From: Paenacidovorax caeni
Lineage (GTDB): Bacteria; Pseudomonadota; Gammaproteobacteria; Burkholderiales; Burkholderiaceae_C
NCBI RefSeq assembly: GCF_001298675.1
Contig: NZ_CYIG01000010.1
Location: 1-64,000, forward strand
Length of the DNA stretch: 64,000 nt
Direction of reading: 5' to 3'
The translations under genes were made by a program, and so were the position numbers. Positions 26,066-35,337 of the stretch are shown here, one piece after another (position 1 is the first letter of the stretch; each line of letters begins with the position of its first letter). Under the pieces are notes generated by a model that saw only the letters and a list, made by a program, of their open reading frames with translations, made no database searches and was not told the DNA's origin.

Positions 26066-27180
26066 CGTGCTGCGGGCACGCGCATATTGCGCACCGGGCC
26101 TATGGTCTGGTTCCAGACGGCGGCGCAATCCACACTGCAACGCTGCAGCCAGCGCGGCAGGATCACGCCCTCGAAAATCTCGCGGCTTTTTTGCACGTCC
26201 TGTGCCGAGGGCTGCAGCGCCACCATGCGCCCCTTGCGTTGCAGGCCACACTGCGGCGCACCGCTGTTGCAGGCGACGCCATCGGCCGTGTCGCGCTCGG
26301 CAGCGGCCCAAATGGTGCGTTCCAGTTGCGGCAGCTCGCGCTGCAGCAACACGCGCAGGTCAGGCGGCAGCGCGTTCCAGGCGGCCTGGTTGGCCGCGAA
26401 GATCGCAAGGCCCCAGGTGATGGGCAGGGTGTAGAGGTATTGGGTCACGCGGTACAGGCCCAGCGTGTGGCCCGACAGCGTCCCGGTGATCGCACATTCG
26501 GTGTCACCCGACTCCAGGCTGTGCATGATCTGGGCAAAGGCGGTGTGGACCGGCAACGCCCCCAGCGCGCCGACGAAATCCGCCTGCCCCACCGACGACA
26601 CGCGCACGCGCCGCCCGGCCAGGTCGGTCAATTTCGCCAATGGCTTTTTACAAAACAGCACCTGGGCTGGATAGGCATAGATGGCCAACAGTTCGACGCC
26701 GTGGCGCTGGCGCAGGTCTCTTTCCAGGTAGGGACGGAACGCAGCCGCGGCAGCGCGCACGCCCGCCATGTCGGCGCCCATGCCGGGCAGGTCGGCCGCC
26801 GCGTACTGCGGATACTGCCCTGCCAGCGCGCTCATCAGCACCGTACCAAACGGCAGCACGCCCAGCTGCATCAGGCGCAACATCTCTGCGCCCGGCACGC
26901 CCGCGCGGTCAAACGGCACGATATCGGCGCTGTAGCGCCCCTCACTCAGGCGCGCAAGCTGCTGGGTCCAGAACGGCTCTTCGTGCTGCAGGTACTGGTT
27001 GACCCCCGCCAGCCCCCCCACCACACGCAGCTTGTACGGTGCCGGGGCGGTGCCCACCTGCGCCAACGCGCCGCCACACCATGCCAACAAGGCCAGGCCC
27101 GCCCAGCGGCGCAGGCACGCAGGCAGGACGTCCTTTAGCAGTGGCAGCAGGTGGCGCACAGGCCCTCCGGGGACAGACAT
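26062..27180 (-). CDS. TRAP-type (DctP) periplasmic binding protein
   Basis: A 372-residue secreted protein. An N-terminal signal-like segment (LRRWAGLALLAWCGGALA, cleavage probably after ALA) is followed by the DctP fold: LRVVGGLAGVNQYLQHEEPFW, GRRVRVSSVGQADFVGALGA, and the ligand-loop region SLESGDTECAITGTLSGH. Four cysteines cluster near the C-terminus. No DctQ or DctM permease gene is nearby; instead the gene is coupled by a four-base overlap to the GGDEF-EAL gene. A role as a periplasmic ligand sensor is therefore more likely than transport. Several upstream in-frame starts are possible; the first ATG is used. Confidence 0.88.
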   Translation of the reverse strand: MSVPGGPVRHLLPLLKDVLPACLRRWAGLALLAWCGGALAQVGTAPAPYKLRVVGGLAGVNQYLQHEEPFWTQQLARLSEGRYSADIVPFDRAGVPGAEMLRLMQLGVLPFGTVLMSALAGQYPQYAAADLPGMGADMAGVRAAAAAFRPYLERDLRQRHGVELLAIYAYPAQVLFCKKPLAKLTDLAGRRVRVSSVGQADFVGALGALPVHTAFAQIMHSLESGDTECAITGTLSGHTLGLYRVTQYLYTLPITWGLAIFAANQAAWNALPPDLRVLLQRELPQLERTIWAAAERDTADGVACNSGAPQCGLQRKGRMVALQPSAQDVQKSREIFEGVILPRWLQRCSVDCAAVWNQTIGPVRNMRVPAAR

Positions 27181-27223
27181 GGAACCTGCATTGTGACGGA
27201 TCTTGGACGCGTTCCGCCAGGCT

Positions 27224-28522
27224 TCAATGCCGGTTCTTGAACATACGCTGGTGCAGTCGCCGCAGCGACCACCAAACGCTGCCCGCCACCAGCGGGATGG
27301 CCACCGCCGCCGTACTCTCTGGCGACCAGGGCCAGCCCAGCGTCTGCGCCCCCTTGGCCAGATAGCTCACCAAGCCGACAAAGTAATAGGTGATGGCGGC
27401 CACGGACAGCCCCTCGACCGTGGACTGCAGCTTGAGCTGCAGGTCCTGGCGCTGGTTCATGGCGCCCAGCAGCGCCTGGCTGCTTTGCTGCTGCTCGATC
27501 TCGACGCGCGTGCGCAGCAGGCTGCTGATGCGTGCAACCCGCTGCGACAGCCCATCCTGGCGCCGCGCCACCCATTCACAGGTGTTGCGCGCAGGCGTCA
27601 GGCGCCGATCCATGAATTCGCCGATGGTCTGCATCCCCGCCAGGCGCGACTCGGCGATGTCGCGGATGCGCCGGTCTACCAGTTCAAAGTAGGCGTTGCT
27701 GGCGGAAAAGCGCGAGTGCGTGGCGGCGTACTGGCTCTCCACCTGCCCCGCCAGGCGCGTAAGGCGGTCGAGCAGCGCCGGCTCGGCGTCACGGTCGGCA
27801 CTGCGGATGGCCTCGGCCAGTGCCGCCAGCTCGCGCTCGGCGCTGGCCAGCACCGCCGCGGCGTCGCGCGCGGCCGGCAGGCCCAGCAACGCTGCCATGC
27901 GGTAGGTCTCGATCTCCAGCAGCCGCTGCACCAGCCGCCCGAGGCGGCGCGGCGTCATGCCGCCCGCGAGCAGCACCATGCGTGAGCTGCCGTCGGCATG
28001 GATGGCGAAGTCGGTGTACACCTCGCCATGGCCGTCGGCCACGGTGGAGGCCACCAGCGTGTCCTCGCGCAGCACCTGGGGCACCAGCGAGGCATTGCCG
28101 AAGCCCTGCGTAGGCAGCACCCACAGGTGCAGGCTGCACAGGCACTGGCCGGGCAGCTGCGCCAGCCATTCGCGGGGCACGCTCTCGCTCGCGCCCGTGG
28201 GCTCGCGTTCGGCGAAGCCGTCGGCCGCCAGGGGCGCCATGAACGTCCAGCTGACGAACTCGGTGTGCAGCTCCCAGCGCAGCCGGAAGGCCCCCAGGTC
28301 CACGCGCAGGTGGGTGTTGTGCTCGCCCGGCAGCGGCAGATGGTGATCGCGCAGCAGCGCCGCCAGGTGGGCCCTGCTGGCCTCGCGCTGCGCAGCGTCC
28401 GCCCACATGACGACGTGCGTGATCGCCATGGGCGCGGCCAGGGCCTCGGGCGGGCGGGCATGGATTTCGTTGTGCAGCAGCGCGCGTTGCGGGTGCAGTG
28501 CGGGAAGGGGAGTGTGGTGCAT
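27224..28522 (-). CDS. DUF3422 family inner-membrane protein
   Basis: A 432-residue protein of the DUF3422 family, recognisable from RALLHNEIHARPPEAL at the start, LGAFRLRWELHTEFVSWTF, and NACEW-like text near RLTPARNTCEWVARRQ. Two hydrophobic segments lie at the C-terminus (about residues 365-385 and 395-415) after a long helical region, suggesting membrane anchoring. The function is unknown. It follows tctBA on the same strand after 21 bases and could be in that operon. Confidence 0.9.
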   Translation of the reverse strand: MHHTPLPALHPQRALLHNEIHARPPEALAAPMAITHVVMWADAAQREASRAHLAALLRDHHLPLPGEHNTHLRVDLGAFRLRWELHTEFVSWTFMAPLAADGFAEREPTGASESVPREWLAQLPGQCLCSLHLWVLPTQGFGNASLVPQVLREDTLVASTVADGHGEVYTDFAIHADGSSRMVLLAGGMTPRRLGRLVQRLLEIETYRMAALLGLPAARDAAAVLASAERELAALAEAIRSADRDAEPALLDRLTRLAGQVESQYAATHSRFSASNAYFELVDRRIRDIAESRLAGMQTIGEFMDRRLTPARNTCEWVARRQDGLSQRVARISSLLRTRVEIEQQQSSQALLGAMNQRQDLQLKLQSTVEGLSVAAITYYFVGLVSYLAKGAQTLGWPWSPESTAAVAIPLVAGSVWWSLRRLHQRMFKNRH

Positions 28523-28543
28523 GGTCGGGGCGGGTATGTGGGG

Positions 28544-30055
28544 CTAATCCTCGGTGAAGGCGTCCTGGCGCGTTTGCTTGACCGCCGGCAGCAGCACGAG
28601 TACCAGCAGCAGCGCGGCGGCCGCCAGCAGCCCCGCCGACAGCGGGCGCGTGACGAGCACGCTCCAGTCGCCACGCGACAGCAGCAGCGCGCGGCGCAGG
28701 TACTCTTCCATCATCGGCCCGAGGATGAAGCCCAGCAGCAGCGGCGCGGGCTCCATGCCCAGCTTGTGGAACACATAGCCGGCCAGGCCAAACGCGCCCA
28801 CCATCCATACGTCGAAACTGTTGTTGTTCGTGGTGTACACGCCGATGGCGCAAAACAGCACGATGGACGGAAACAGCCAGCGGTAGGGCACCGAAAGCAG
28901 CTTGATCCAGATGCCGATCAGCGGCAGGTTCAGAACCACCAGCATCAGGTTGCCGATCCACATCGAGGCCACAAGGCCCCAGAACAACTCGGGGTTATGG
29001 GTCAGCACCTGGGGGCCGGGCTGGATGTCGTGGATGGTCATGGCCCCGACCATCAGCGCCATCACCGCGTTGGGCGGAATGCCCAGCGTCAGCAGCGGGA
29101 TGAAGGAGGTCTGCGAGCCCGCGTTGTTGGCCGACTCGGGCGACGCCACCCCGCGGATGTTGCCTTTGCCGAAGGGCACCTCGCCGGGGTGCAGGCGGGT
29201 TTTCTTCTCCACCGTGTAGGCCGCGAAGGCCGCCAACAGCGCGCCACCGCCGGGCAACACCCCCAGCACCGAACCCAGCGCCGTGCCGCGCAGGATGGCG
29301 GGCGTCATGCGCCGAAAGTCCTCGCGCGTGGGCAGCAGCCCCTGTACCTTGGCGGAAAACACCTCCCGCTCCTCCTCGGGCCGCGACAGGTTGGCGATGA
29401 TCTCGCCGTAGCCGAAGACGCCCATGGCGATGGCCACGAAGCCAATACCGTCGATCAGCTCGGGAACATCGAAGGCAAAGCGCACCGTGCCGGAATTCAC
29501 GTCCGTGCCGACCACCCCCAGCAGCAGCCCCAGCACGATCATGCCCACGGCCTTGAGCAGCGAGCCCGAGGCCAGCACCACCGCACCGATCAGCCCCAGC
29601 ACCATGAGCGAAAAGTACTCCGCTGGGCCGAAGTGGATGGCCATCTCGGCCAGCGGCGGCGCGAAGGCCGCCAGAATCAGCGTGCCCGCGCAGCCGGCGA
29701 AGAACGAGCCGATGCCAGCCGCCGCCAGCGCCGGCCCGGCGCGGCCGGCGCGCGCCATCTGGTAGCCGTCGATCACCGTCACCACCGACGACGACTCACC
29801 CGGCAGGTTGACCAGGATGGCCGTGGTCGAGCCGCCGTACTGCGCACCGTAGTAGATGCCCGCCAGCATGATGAGCGCCGCCACGGGGGGCAACGCGTAG
29901 GTGGCGGGCAGCAGCATGGCGATGGTGGCCACCGGGCCGATGCCCGGCAGCACACCGATCAGGGTGCCCAGCAGGCAGCCGATGAAGCAGTACAGCAGGT
30001 TCTGCGCCGTGAAGGCGACGCCGAATCCCGTGGCCAGGTGTTGCAGCCAATCCAT
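28544..30055 (-). CDS. tctA: Tripartite tricarboxylate transporter, large permease TctA
   Basis: A 503-residue permease with about 11 helices. The signature GVLPGIGPVATIAMLLPATY and the repeat-like GVLPGGGALLAAFAAYTVEKK mark the TctA family. With TctB and a TctC binding protein it imports carboxylates using an ion gradient. It starts three bases before the tctB stop region ends in the same operon. No tctC gene is adjacent; one Bug/TctC protein is encoded 12 kb away on the same strand. Confidence 0.96.
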   Translation of the reverse strand: MDWLQHLATGFGVAFTAQNLLYCFIGCLLGTLIGVLPGIGPVATIAMLLPATYALPPVAALIMLAGIYYGAQYGGSTTAILVNLPGESSSVVTVIDGYQMARAGRAGPALAAAGIGSFFAGCAGTLILAAFAPPLAEMAIHFGPAEYFSLMVLGLIGAVVLASGSLLKAVGMIVLGLLLGVVGTDVNSGTVRFAFDVPELIDGIGFVAIAMGVFGYGEIIANLSRPEEEREVFSAKVQGLLPTREDFRRMTPAILRGTALGSVLGVLPGGGALLAAFAAYTVEKKTRLHPGEVPFGKGNIRGVASPESANNAGSQTSFIPLLTLGIPPNAVMALMVGAMTIHDIQPGPQVLTHNPELFWGLVASMWIGNLMLVVLNLPLIGIWIKLLSVPYRWLFPSIVLFCAIGVYTTNNNSFDVWMVGAFGLAGYVFHKLGMEPAPLLLGFILGPMMEEYLRRALLLSRGDWSVLVTRPLSAGLLAAAALLLVLVLLPAVKQTRQDAFTED

Positions 30056-30058
30056 GCC

Positions 30059-30547
30059 TCACCCCGCCACGAAAGCCGGCCACAGCGGCAGTTGCAGTTG
30101 CAGCAGCTCGACGAAGGCCAGGCTGCTGCCCACGGCCAGCACACTGGCAAGGATGAACACCTCCAGAAAACGCAGTGGCCCACTGGCCAGGCTGGCGATG
30201 AACGTGAGCGCATAAATGGCCGCCACCAGCCCCAGCGAGGGAATGCCCACACTGGGCAGGCCCGCCAGCAGGATGCCGAACGTGAAATTGGCGCCCAGGA
30301 TGCACAGCAGCGGCCTCCAGGCCCAGGGACCGACTTTGTTGCCGCCCTCGGTCTGGATCACCGCCGCCTTGAAGACCACCAGGGCGCCAATGAACGCCAG
30401 CAGCGCCCCCAGCACCAGCGGAAAGTAGCCCGGCCCCATGTGCGCGCCACGCCCTATGGGGTAGTGCGTGGCGCCCCAGGCAAAAGCCAGGCCCACGGCC
30501 ATGAACAACAGGCCGGCCAGGAAATCCTTCTGGTTCTTGACTCTCAC
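30059..30547 (-). CDS. tctB: Tripartite tricarboxylate transporter, small subunit TctB
   Basis: A 162-residue membrane protein with four hydrophobic segments (FLAGLLFMAVGLAFAW, YFPLVLGALLAFIGALVVF, NFTFGILLAGLPSVGI, LRFLEVFILASVLAVG). The YPIGRGAHMGPGYFP motif is typical of TctB. It begins with GTG preceded by GGAGGAG at good spacing and is the first gene of the tctBA operon, which may also include the DUF3422 gene. Confidence 0.94.
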   Translation of the reverse strand: MRVKNQKDFLAGLLFMAVGLAFAWGATHYPIGRGAHMGPGYFPLVLGALLAFIGALVVFKAAVIQTEGGNKVGPWAWRPLLCILGANFTFGILLAGLPSVGIPSLGLVAAIYALTFIASLASGPLRFLEVFILASVLAVGSSLAFVELLQLQLPLWPAFVAG

Positions 30548-30584
30548 GATCCACTCCTCCCGGCGCAGCGCGGGGCTGCGGCAA

Positions 30585-30646
30585 AAAGCTCTTAATTTGA
30601 TAGCTGCTAGCGCTTTCCAGCAAAGGGCTGGAGCCCTATTTTGCTA
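30585..30646. repeat. Short palindromic repeat copy upstream of tctB
   Basis: TTTGATAGCTGCTAGCGCTT-TCCAGCAAAGGGCTGGAGCC-CTATTTTGC is a full copy. It separates the ATPase gene end from the tctB start; both genes are on the minus strand, so it may terminate the ATPase transcript. Confidence 0.85.
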
Positions 30647-30655
30647 GAGGCACCG

Positions 30656-32446
30656 TCATGCCTCAACAGGCGGCGTGACAGCCACCACCTCCTCCAGCGT
30701 GGTCAGCCCCTCGGCCACGCGCAGCGCACCGGCCAGCCGCAGCGGGCGCATGCCGTCGTGTACGGCCTGGCGGCGCAGGGCATCGATGGACGGGCTTTGC
30801 GTCACACGGTCCTTGAAAGCCTCGCTCACCGTGAGCAGTTCATACAGGCCCATGCGGCCACGGAAGCCCGTCATGCGGCACTCCACGCAGCCCACGGGCT
30901 TGTAGGGCTGGTAGCCACCGGAGAGCTTCCAGGGCCGCACGGCCTCGGCCAGGTCTTCCATGCGCGCGTTCTCGTCGCGCTGCTTGCACTGCGCGCACAG
31001 CGTGCGCACCAGGCGCTGCGCCAAGATGCCCAGCAACGTGGCGTTGATGAGGTAGTTGGGCACGCCCAGCTCCATCAGGCGGCTCACGGCACTGGGCGCG
31101 TCGTTGGTGTGCAGCGTACTGAACACCAGGTGGCCCGTGAGCGCGGCCTGCACCGCCATCTCGGCCGTGGGCAGGTCGCGGATTTCGCCCACCATGATGA
31201 TGTCGGGGTCCTGGCGCATGAGCGCGCGCAGGCCCTCGGTGAAGTTGAAATCGAGCTGCGGCTGCACCTGCGTCTGGTTGAAGCTGGGCTCGATCATTTC
31301 GATCGGGTCCTCGACCGTGCTGACGTTGACCTCTTCGGTGGCGATGCGCTTGAGCGTGGAGTACAGCGTAGTGGTCTTGCCCGAGCCGGTAGGGCCCGTC
31401 ACCAGAATGATGCCGTGCGGGCGCCGCACCAGGCCCTCCCAGCGGTCGGCGTCGTGGCGCGCGAAGCCCAGCGCGTCCAGGTCCTTGACGGCGTTGTCGG
31501 GGTCGAAGATACGCATCACCATCTTCTCGCCGAAGGCCGTGGGCAGGGTCGAGAGGCGCATTTCCACCTCGTCGCCGCGCGGGTTGCGCGTCTTGATGCG
31601 GCCGTCCAGCGGGCGGCGCTTCTCCACCACGTCCATGCGCCCGAGCAGCTTGACGCGCGCCACCATGGCGTTGAGCACGCCCATGGGCATCTGGTAGACC
31701 GGGTGCAGCACGCCGTCGATGCGAAAGCGGATCACGCCCTGCTCGCGCCGTGGCTCCAGGTGGATGTCGCTGGCGCGCTGGTCGAAGGCGTACTGCCACA
31801 GCCAGTCCACCACGCGGATCACGCCCTGGTCGTTGGCATCGAGCTGCTTGTTGGTCTTGCCCAGCTCGACGAGCTGCTCGAAGGTGCTGCCGCTGGCGCT
31901 GCCGCCGCTCTTCTGCGCCGCGCGCACCGACTTGGCCAGCGCGAAGAACTCGCCCATGTAGCGCTGAATTTCCTGCGGATTCGCCATGACGCGGCGCACG
32001 CTGCGGCGCGACTGGCGCTCGACCTCGGCCACCCAGTCGTCGATGAAGGGCTCGGCCGTGGCCACCACCACCTCCTGCGGCGTGACCTGCACCGGCAGCA
32101 CCTTGTGGCGCTCGGCGTAGTTGGCGCTCATGGCGTCGGCCACACGGCCCACGTCCACCTTCAGCGGGTCGATGCGCAGGTAGGCCAGGCCGCTGCGCCG
32201 CGCGACGTACTCGGTCAGCTCCTCCAGCGGCAGCGGGCGGCCGCCCTCGGCACGCGCCATGGCCACGCTGGCCAGGCGCACCAGCGGGTGCTGGTGGCTC
32301 TCGCCCTGCGAGCAGCGGGCGATGGTGCGCTGGGCCTCTTCGGAGGTGATGACGCCGTCCTCCTTCAGCCAATCGACCACGCGGCGCCAGTCCAGCGGGC
32401 CGGTGATGCGGGGTGCGGACTCGGTCTTGGGGGGGGTGGAATGCAT
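30656..32446 (-). CDS. GspE/PilB-type secretion ATPase
   Basis: A 596-residue hexameric-type ATPase. An N-terminal GSPII_E-like domain lies at about residues 60-210. The ATPase core has Walker A GPTGSGKTTTLYS, the Asp box EVNVSTVEDPIEM, the Walker B region DPDIIMVGEIRD, the His box GHLVFSTLHTND, and a CxxC zinc pair (CAQC and CVEC). It powers assembly of type IV pili or a type II secretion pseudopilus; other machinery genes are not in this window, so the system served is unknown. AGGAGA precedes the ATG. It appears to be a solitary, orphan gene. Confidence 0.92.
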   Translation of the reverse strand: MHSTPPKTESAPRITGPLDWRRVVDWLKEDGVITSEEAQRTIARCSQGESHQHPLVRLASVAMARAEGGRPLPLEELTEYVARRSGLAYLRIDPLKVDVGRVADAMSANYAERHKVLPVQVTPQEVVVATAEPFIDDWVAEVERQSRRSVRRVMANPQEIQRYMGEFFALAKSVRAAQKSGGSASGSTFEQLVELGKTNKQLDANDQGVIRVVDWLWQYAFDQRASDIHLEPRREQGVIRFRIDGVLHPVYQMPMGVLNAMVARVKLLGRMDVVEKRRPLDGRIKTRNPRGDEVEMRLSTLPTAFGEKMVMRIFDPDNAVKDLDALGFARHDADRWEGLVRRPHGIILVTGPTGSGKTTTLYSTLKRIATEEVNVSTVEDPIEMIEPSFNQTQVQPQLDFNFTEGLRALMRQDPDIIMVGEIRDLPTAEMAVQAALTGHLVFSTLHTNDAPSAVSRLMELGVPNYLINATLLGILAQRLVRTLCAQCKQRDENARMEDLAEAVRPWKLSGGYQPYKPVGCVECRMTGFRGRMGLYELLTVSEAFKDRVTQSPSIDALRRQAVHDGMRPLRLAGALRVAEGLTTLEEVVAVTPPVEA

Positions 32447-32475
32447 GGGACGTTCTCCTGCTTGTTCTCGCACCA

Positions 32476-33258
32476 CTATCGCGCCACGGGCTTGAACACG
32501 CGCAGCCATTTGGTCGCCGGCAGTTCCCAGCGCGCCTGCACGGCTTCGGCGCGCGCGCGCAGCTCGGCCGGCTTGGGCCGCGTGGCCTGGCGCTGCGCCA
32601 GCACCACGGTGTTGCCCTCGCGCGTTGGCTTGAAGGCCCACAGCGCCTCTTCGCCAAAGGCCTGCGCCATGCTGGCCAGGCTGCGCTCATAGCTCGCGGA
32701 ACGGCCAAAGAGGTTGACGGTCATGCATCCCTCCTCGGTCAGGAGCGCGCGGCAACTGGCGTAGAACTCCGCGCTGTCGAGCACCGGGGCGGCGGCCTCG
32801 TGGTCGTACAGATCGACCGCCAGCGCATCCACCGTGCCGAGCCATTCGGGCTTCTGGATCTCCTCGGCGGCGTCGGCCAGCACGACGCGCTGCAGGGGGC
32901 CGTCGGGCGGCAGCTTGAACCAGGCACGGCACACAGCCTCCACGCGCGGATTCAGCTCGACCACGGTGCAGCACATGCGCAGCTTCTTGCGGCAAAACTT
33001 GGTGATGGCACCCGCGCCCAGGCCCAGCTGCATGGCGTGGCGCTTGGCAACGCTGGCGGGCTCGACGAACAGCAGCCAGGCCATCATGCGCTGCACGTAT
33101 TCCAGCTCGATGGCAAAGGGATCGTCCAGGCGCATCGAGCCCTGGATCCAGGGCGTTCCCAGGTGCAGGTTGCGCACGTTGCCGTATTCAGAGACGCTGA
33201 CCTCGGGCAGGTCAGCCGCAGCAGTTTTCTTGCGGGCCAATGGTATCCACCAATCCAA
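32476..33258 (-). CDS. Spermidine-synthase-like SAM/dcSAM-fold protein
   Basis: A roughly 260-residue protein with a spermidine synthase fold: LGLGAGAITKF (motif I), VVELNPRVEAVCRAWF, LADAAEEI, and VDLYDHEAAAPVLDSAEFYA. Homologues lack proof of aminopropyltransferase activity, so this may be a methyltransferase-like relative. There is no ATG in the conserved N-terminus; TTG codons at 33258 (reading DWWIPLARKKTA) and 33240 are candidates, and the former is taken. With that start it overlaps the upstream glycosylase gene by 47 bases. The exact start is therefore uncertain. Confidence 0.78.
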   Translation of the reverse strand: MDWWIPLARKKTAAADLPEVSVSEYGNVRNLHLGTPWIQGSMRLDDPFAIELEYVQRMMAWLLFVEPASVAKRHAMQLGLGAGAITKFCRKKLRMCCTVVELNPRVEAVCRAWFKLPPDGPLQRVVLADAAEEIQKPEWLGTVDALAVDLYDHEAAAPVLDSAEFYASCRALLTEEGCMTVNLFGRSASYERSLASMAQAFGEEALWAFKPTREGNTVVLAQRQATRPKPAELRARAEAVQARWELPATKWLRVFKPVAR

Positions 33259-33802
33259 AAGGGGCCAGGGCTTCAGCCCAGGCGTTGCATTTGCGCTCGA
33301 AGCGCCAGGAGGCGTTGGCCGGGCTGGTCGATGGCAGGCGCAGCGACGGCAGGCCGTCGCCCAGCACCGCGCGCACCGCCTTGGCGTGCCGGAAGCTCTC
33401 GCCGCCATTGTGGGCGATGGCGGCCAGGCGCGGACAGCGCGCGCGCAGCGCGGCAAAGTCGTTGAGCACGGCGTTGCGGATGCGCGCGTCCAGGCTGCCC
33501 TCACGCTCACACGCGGCGTACACGTCCCACAGGCCCAGGCCGCGCGCCAGCAGCCACGCACAACGCGCGGCGTAGTCGTCGCGCCCGGGCAGCGGGTGCT
33601 GCGGCCACAGCGCCTGGAGCACAGGCCAGAACTGGTTGTGCGGGTGCGCGTAGTACTGCTGCGCGCGCAGTGAGGCCACGCCGGGAAAGCTGCCCAGCAC
33701 CAGCACCACGGTGCGCGCGTCGGCCACTGGACCAAGGCCCGTGAGGCGCACAAGGGGCGGCGATGGCGTGGGCGGGGTGTTGTCCCCGGTGGGCATGGGC
33801 AT
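33212..33802 (-). CDS. Uracil-DNA glycosylase family (Mug-like) DNA repair protein
   Basis: A 196-residue member of the uracil-DNA glycosylase superfamily, close to the DNA-deoxyinosine glycosylase branch. It has VLVLGSFPGVASLRAQQYYAHPHNQFW near the start (written in parts: VLVLGSFPGVAS, QQYYAHPHNQFWP), NDFAALRA, and a C-terminal LPSTSPANASW motif where the catalytic loop is expected. It likely excises deaminated bases from DNA. The ATG at 33800-33802 is used; an ATG two codons on and a TTG upstream within the short repeat are alternatives. Confidence 0.85.
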   Translation of the reverse strand: MPMPTGDNTPPTPSPPLVRLTGLGPVADARTVVLVLGSFPGVASLRAQQYYAHPHNQFWPVLQALWPQHPLPGRDDYAARCAWLLARGLGLWDVYAACEREGSLDARIRNAVLNDFAALRARCPRLAAIAHNGGESFRHAKAVRAVLGDGLPSLRLPSTSPANASWRFERKCNAWAEALAPFGLVDTIGPQENCCG

Positions 33803-33812
33803 GCGTGGGTTA

Positions 33813-33868
33813 ACTATCAAAAAGAGAGCTGCTAGCGCTTTTCCATCAAGGGCTAGAGGCCGATTTGA
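33813..33868. repeat. Short palindromic repeat copy between dnaB and glycosylase genes
   Basis: TATCAAAAAGAGAGCTGCTA-GCGCTTTTCCATCAAGGGC-TAGAGGCCGATTTGAT is a near-complete copy. It lies between dnaB and the downstream glycosylase gene on the same strand. Confidence 0.8.
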
Positions 33869-35281
33869 TTAAAAATCATCGCTCCCCATGGCCAGGTTCT
33901 CGAAGCGCGTCTGGTTCTTCTGGAAGAACAGCTTCACCGTGCCCGTGGGGCCGTTACGCTGCTTGCCGATGATGACCTCGGCGATGTTGGGCTCGTTCGA
34001 GTCCTTGTTGTAATAGTCGTCGCGGTAGATGAACATGATGATGTCGGCATCCTGCTCGATGGCACCCGATTCGCGCAGGTCGGACATCATCGGGCGCTTG
34101 TCGGTACGCTGCTCGACCGAGCGGTTGAGCTGCGACAGTGCGATCACCGGGCACTGCAGCTCCTTGGCCAGCATCTTCAGGCCGCGCGAGATCTCGCCGA
34201 GCTCGGTGGCGCGGTTGTCGGAACCGCTGGAGCCCGAGCCGCTCATGAGCTGCAGGTAGTCGACCACGATCAGGCCCAGCTTGCCGCACTGGCGCGCCAG
34301 GCGCCGCGCGTTGGCGCGCAGTTCAGTGGGCGTGAGGCCCGGCGTTTCGTCGATGTGCAGGCTCACGGTGCGCAGGCGCTCAATGGCCTCGGTGAGCCGC
34401 GGCCACTCCTCGTCCGAGAGCTTGCCAGTGCGCAGGTTGCCCTGGTTCACGCGGCCGATGGAGCCCACGATACGCACCGCCAGCTGCGCCGCCCCCATTT
34501 CCATCGAGAAGATGGCCACGGGCAGGCCTTCGTTGAGTGCCACATGCTCGGCAATGTTCACGGCGAACGAGGTCTTGCCCATCGAGGGGCGCGCGGCCAG
34601 CACCACCAGGTCGCCCGCCTGCAGGCCGCTGGTCATGCGGTCCAGATCGGCGAAGCCGGTGGGCACGCCGGTCACGTCCACGGGGTTGTCGGCCATCTCC
34701 TGCACGCGGTCGAGCAGGTCGATCACCAGCGTGTCGAGCGACTGAAAACCCTGCTTGGTGCGCGAGCCCTCCTCGCCAATGGCAAAAATCTTCGCCTCGG
34801 CCTCGTCGAGGATGCGCTCCACCGTGCGGCCTTGCGGATTAAAGGCGTTGGTGGCGATCTCATCGCTGGCGGTGACCAGCTTGCGCAGGATGGCACGCTC
34901 GCGCACGATCTCGGCGTAGCGCCGGATGTTGGTGGCACTGGGGACGTACTGAGCAAGCTGGTTCAGGTACAGCAGCCCGCCCACCTCCTCGGCCTTGCCA
35001 AGGCCCTGCAGGTGCTCGTACACGGTGATCACGTCGGCCGGCTTGCTGGCATTGATCAGCGCACCGATGGCCGAGAAGATCAGCTGGTGCTCATGACGGT
35101 AGAAGTCGCCCTCGCGCAGCAGGTCCCCCACACGATCCCAGGCATTGTTGTCCAGCAGCAGGCCGCCGAGCACGCTCGACTCGGACTCCATCGAATGCGG
35201 CGGCACGCGCAGCTGCGCCACCTCGCGATCAAGCGGCGGCGGGACAAAGTCATCATCGAGCGGGGGCATCACGGCAGACAT
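33869..35281 (-). CDS. dnaB: Replicative DNA helicase
   Basis: DnaB is the hexameric 5'-3' helicase at the replication fork. The 470-residue product has the N-terminal DnaG-interaction domain (PPHSMESESSVLGGLLLDN), Walker A ARPSMGKTSFAVN, the SMEMGAAQLAVR motif, Walker B LGLIVVDYLQLM, and the C-terminal ESGAIEQDADIIMFIYRDDYY motif. No intein is present. It lies downstream of rpsF-priB-rpsR-rplI, separated by a terminator-like hairpin, an arrangement conserved across proteobacteria. Confidence 0.98.
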   Translation of the reverse strand: MSAVMPPLDDDFVPPPLDREVAQLRVPPHSMESESSVLGGLLLDNNAWDRVGDLLREGDFYRHEHQLIFSAIGALINASKPADVITVYEHLQGLGKAEEVGGLLYLNQLAQYVPSATNIRRYAEIVRERAILRKLVTASDEIATNAFNPQGRTVERILDEAEAKIFAIGEEGSRTKQGFQSLDTLVIDLLDRVQEMADNPVDVTGVPTGFADLDRMTSGLQAGDLVVLAARPSMGKTSFAVNIAEHVALNEGLPVAIFSMEMGAAQLAVRIVGSIGRVNQGNLRTGKLSDEEWPRLTEAIERLRTVSLHIDETPGLTPTELRANARRLARQCGKLGLIVVDYLQLMSGSGSSGSDNRATELGEISRGLKMLAKELQCPVIALSQLNRSVEQRTDKRPMMSDLRESGAIEQDADIIMFIYRDDYYNKDSNEPNIAEVIIGKQRNGPTGTVKLFFQKNQTRFENLAMGSDDF

Positions 35282-35337
35282 GGCAATCCTCGGGCAAGCC
35301 CGTCATCGTACTAGGCGGATGGACAACAGGCAGAAAA

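Noticed and set aside
27998..30595. 865-codon open frame antisense to tctA and DUF3422
   Set aside because: Low-complexity Gln/His/Arg/Gly composition; a shadow of GC-rich codon usage in the real genes.
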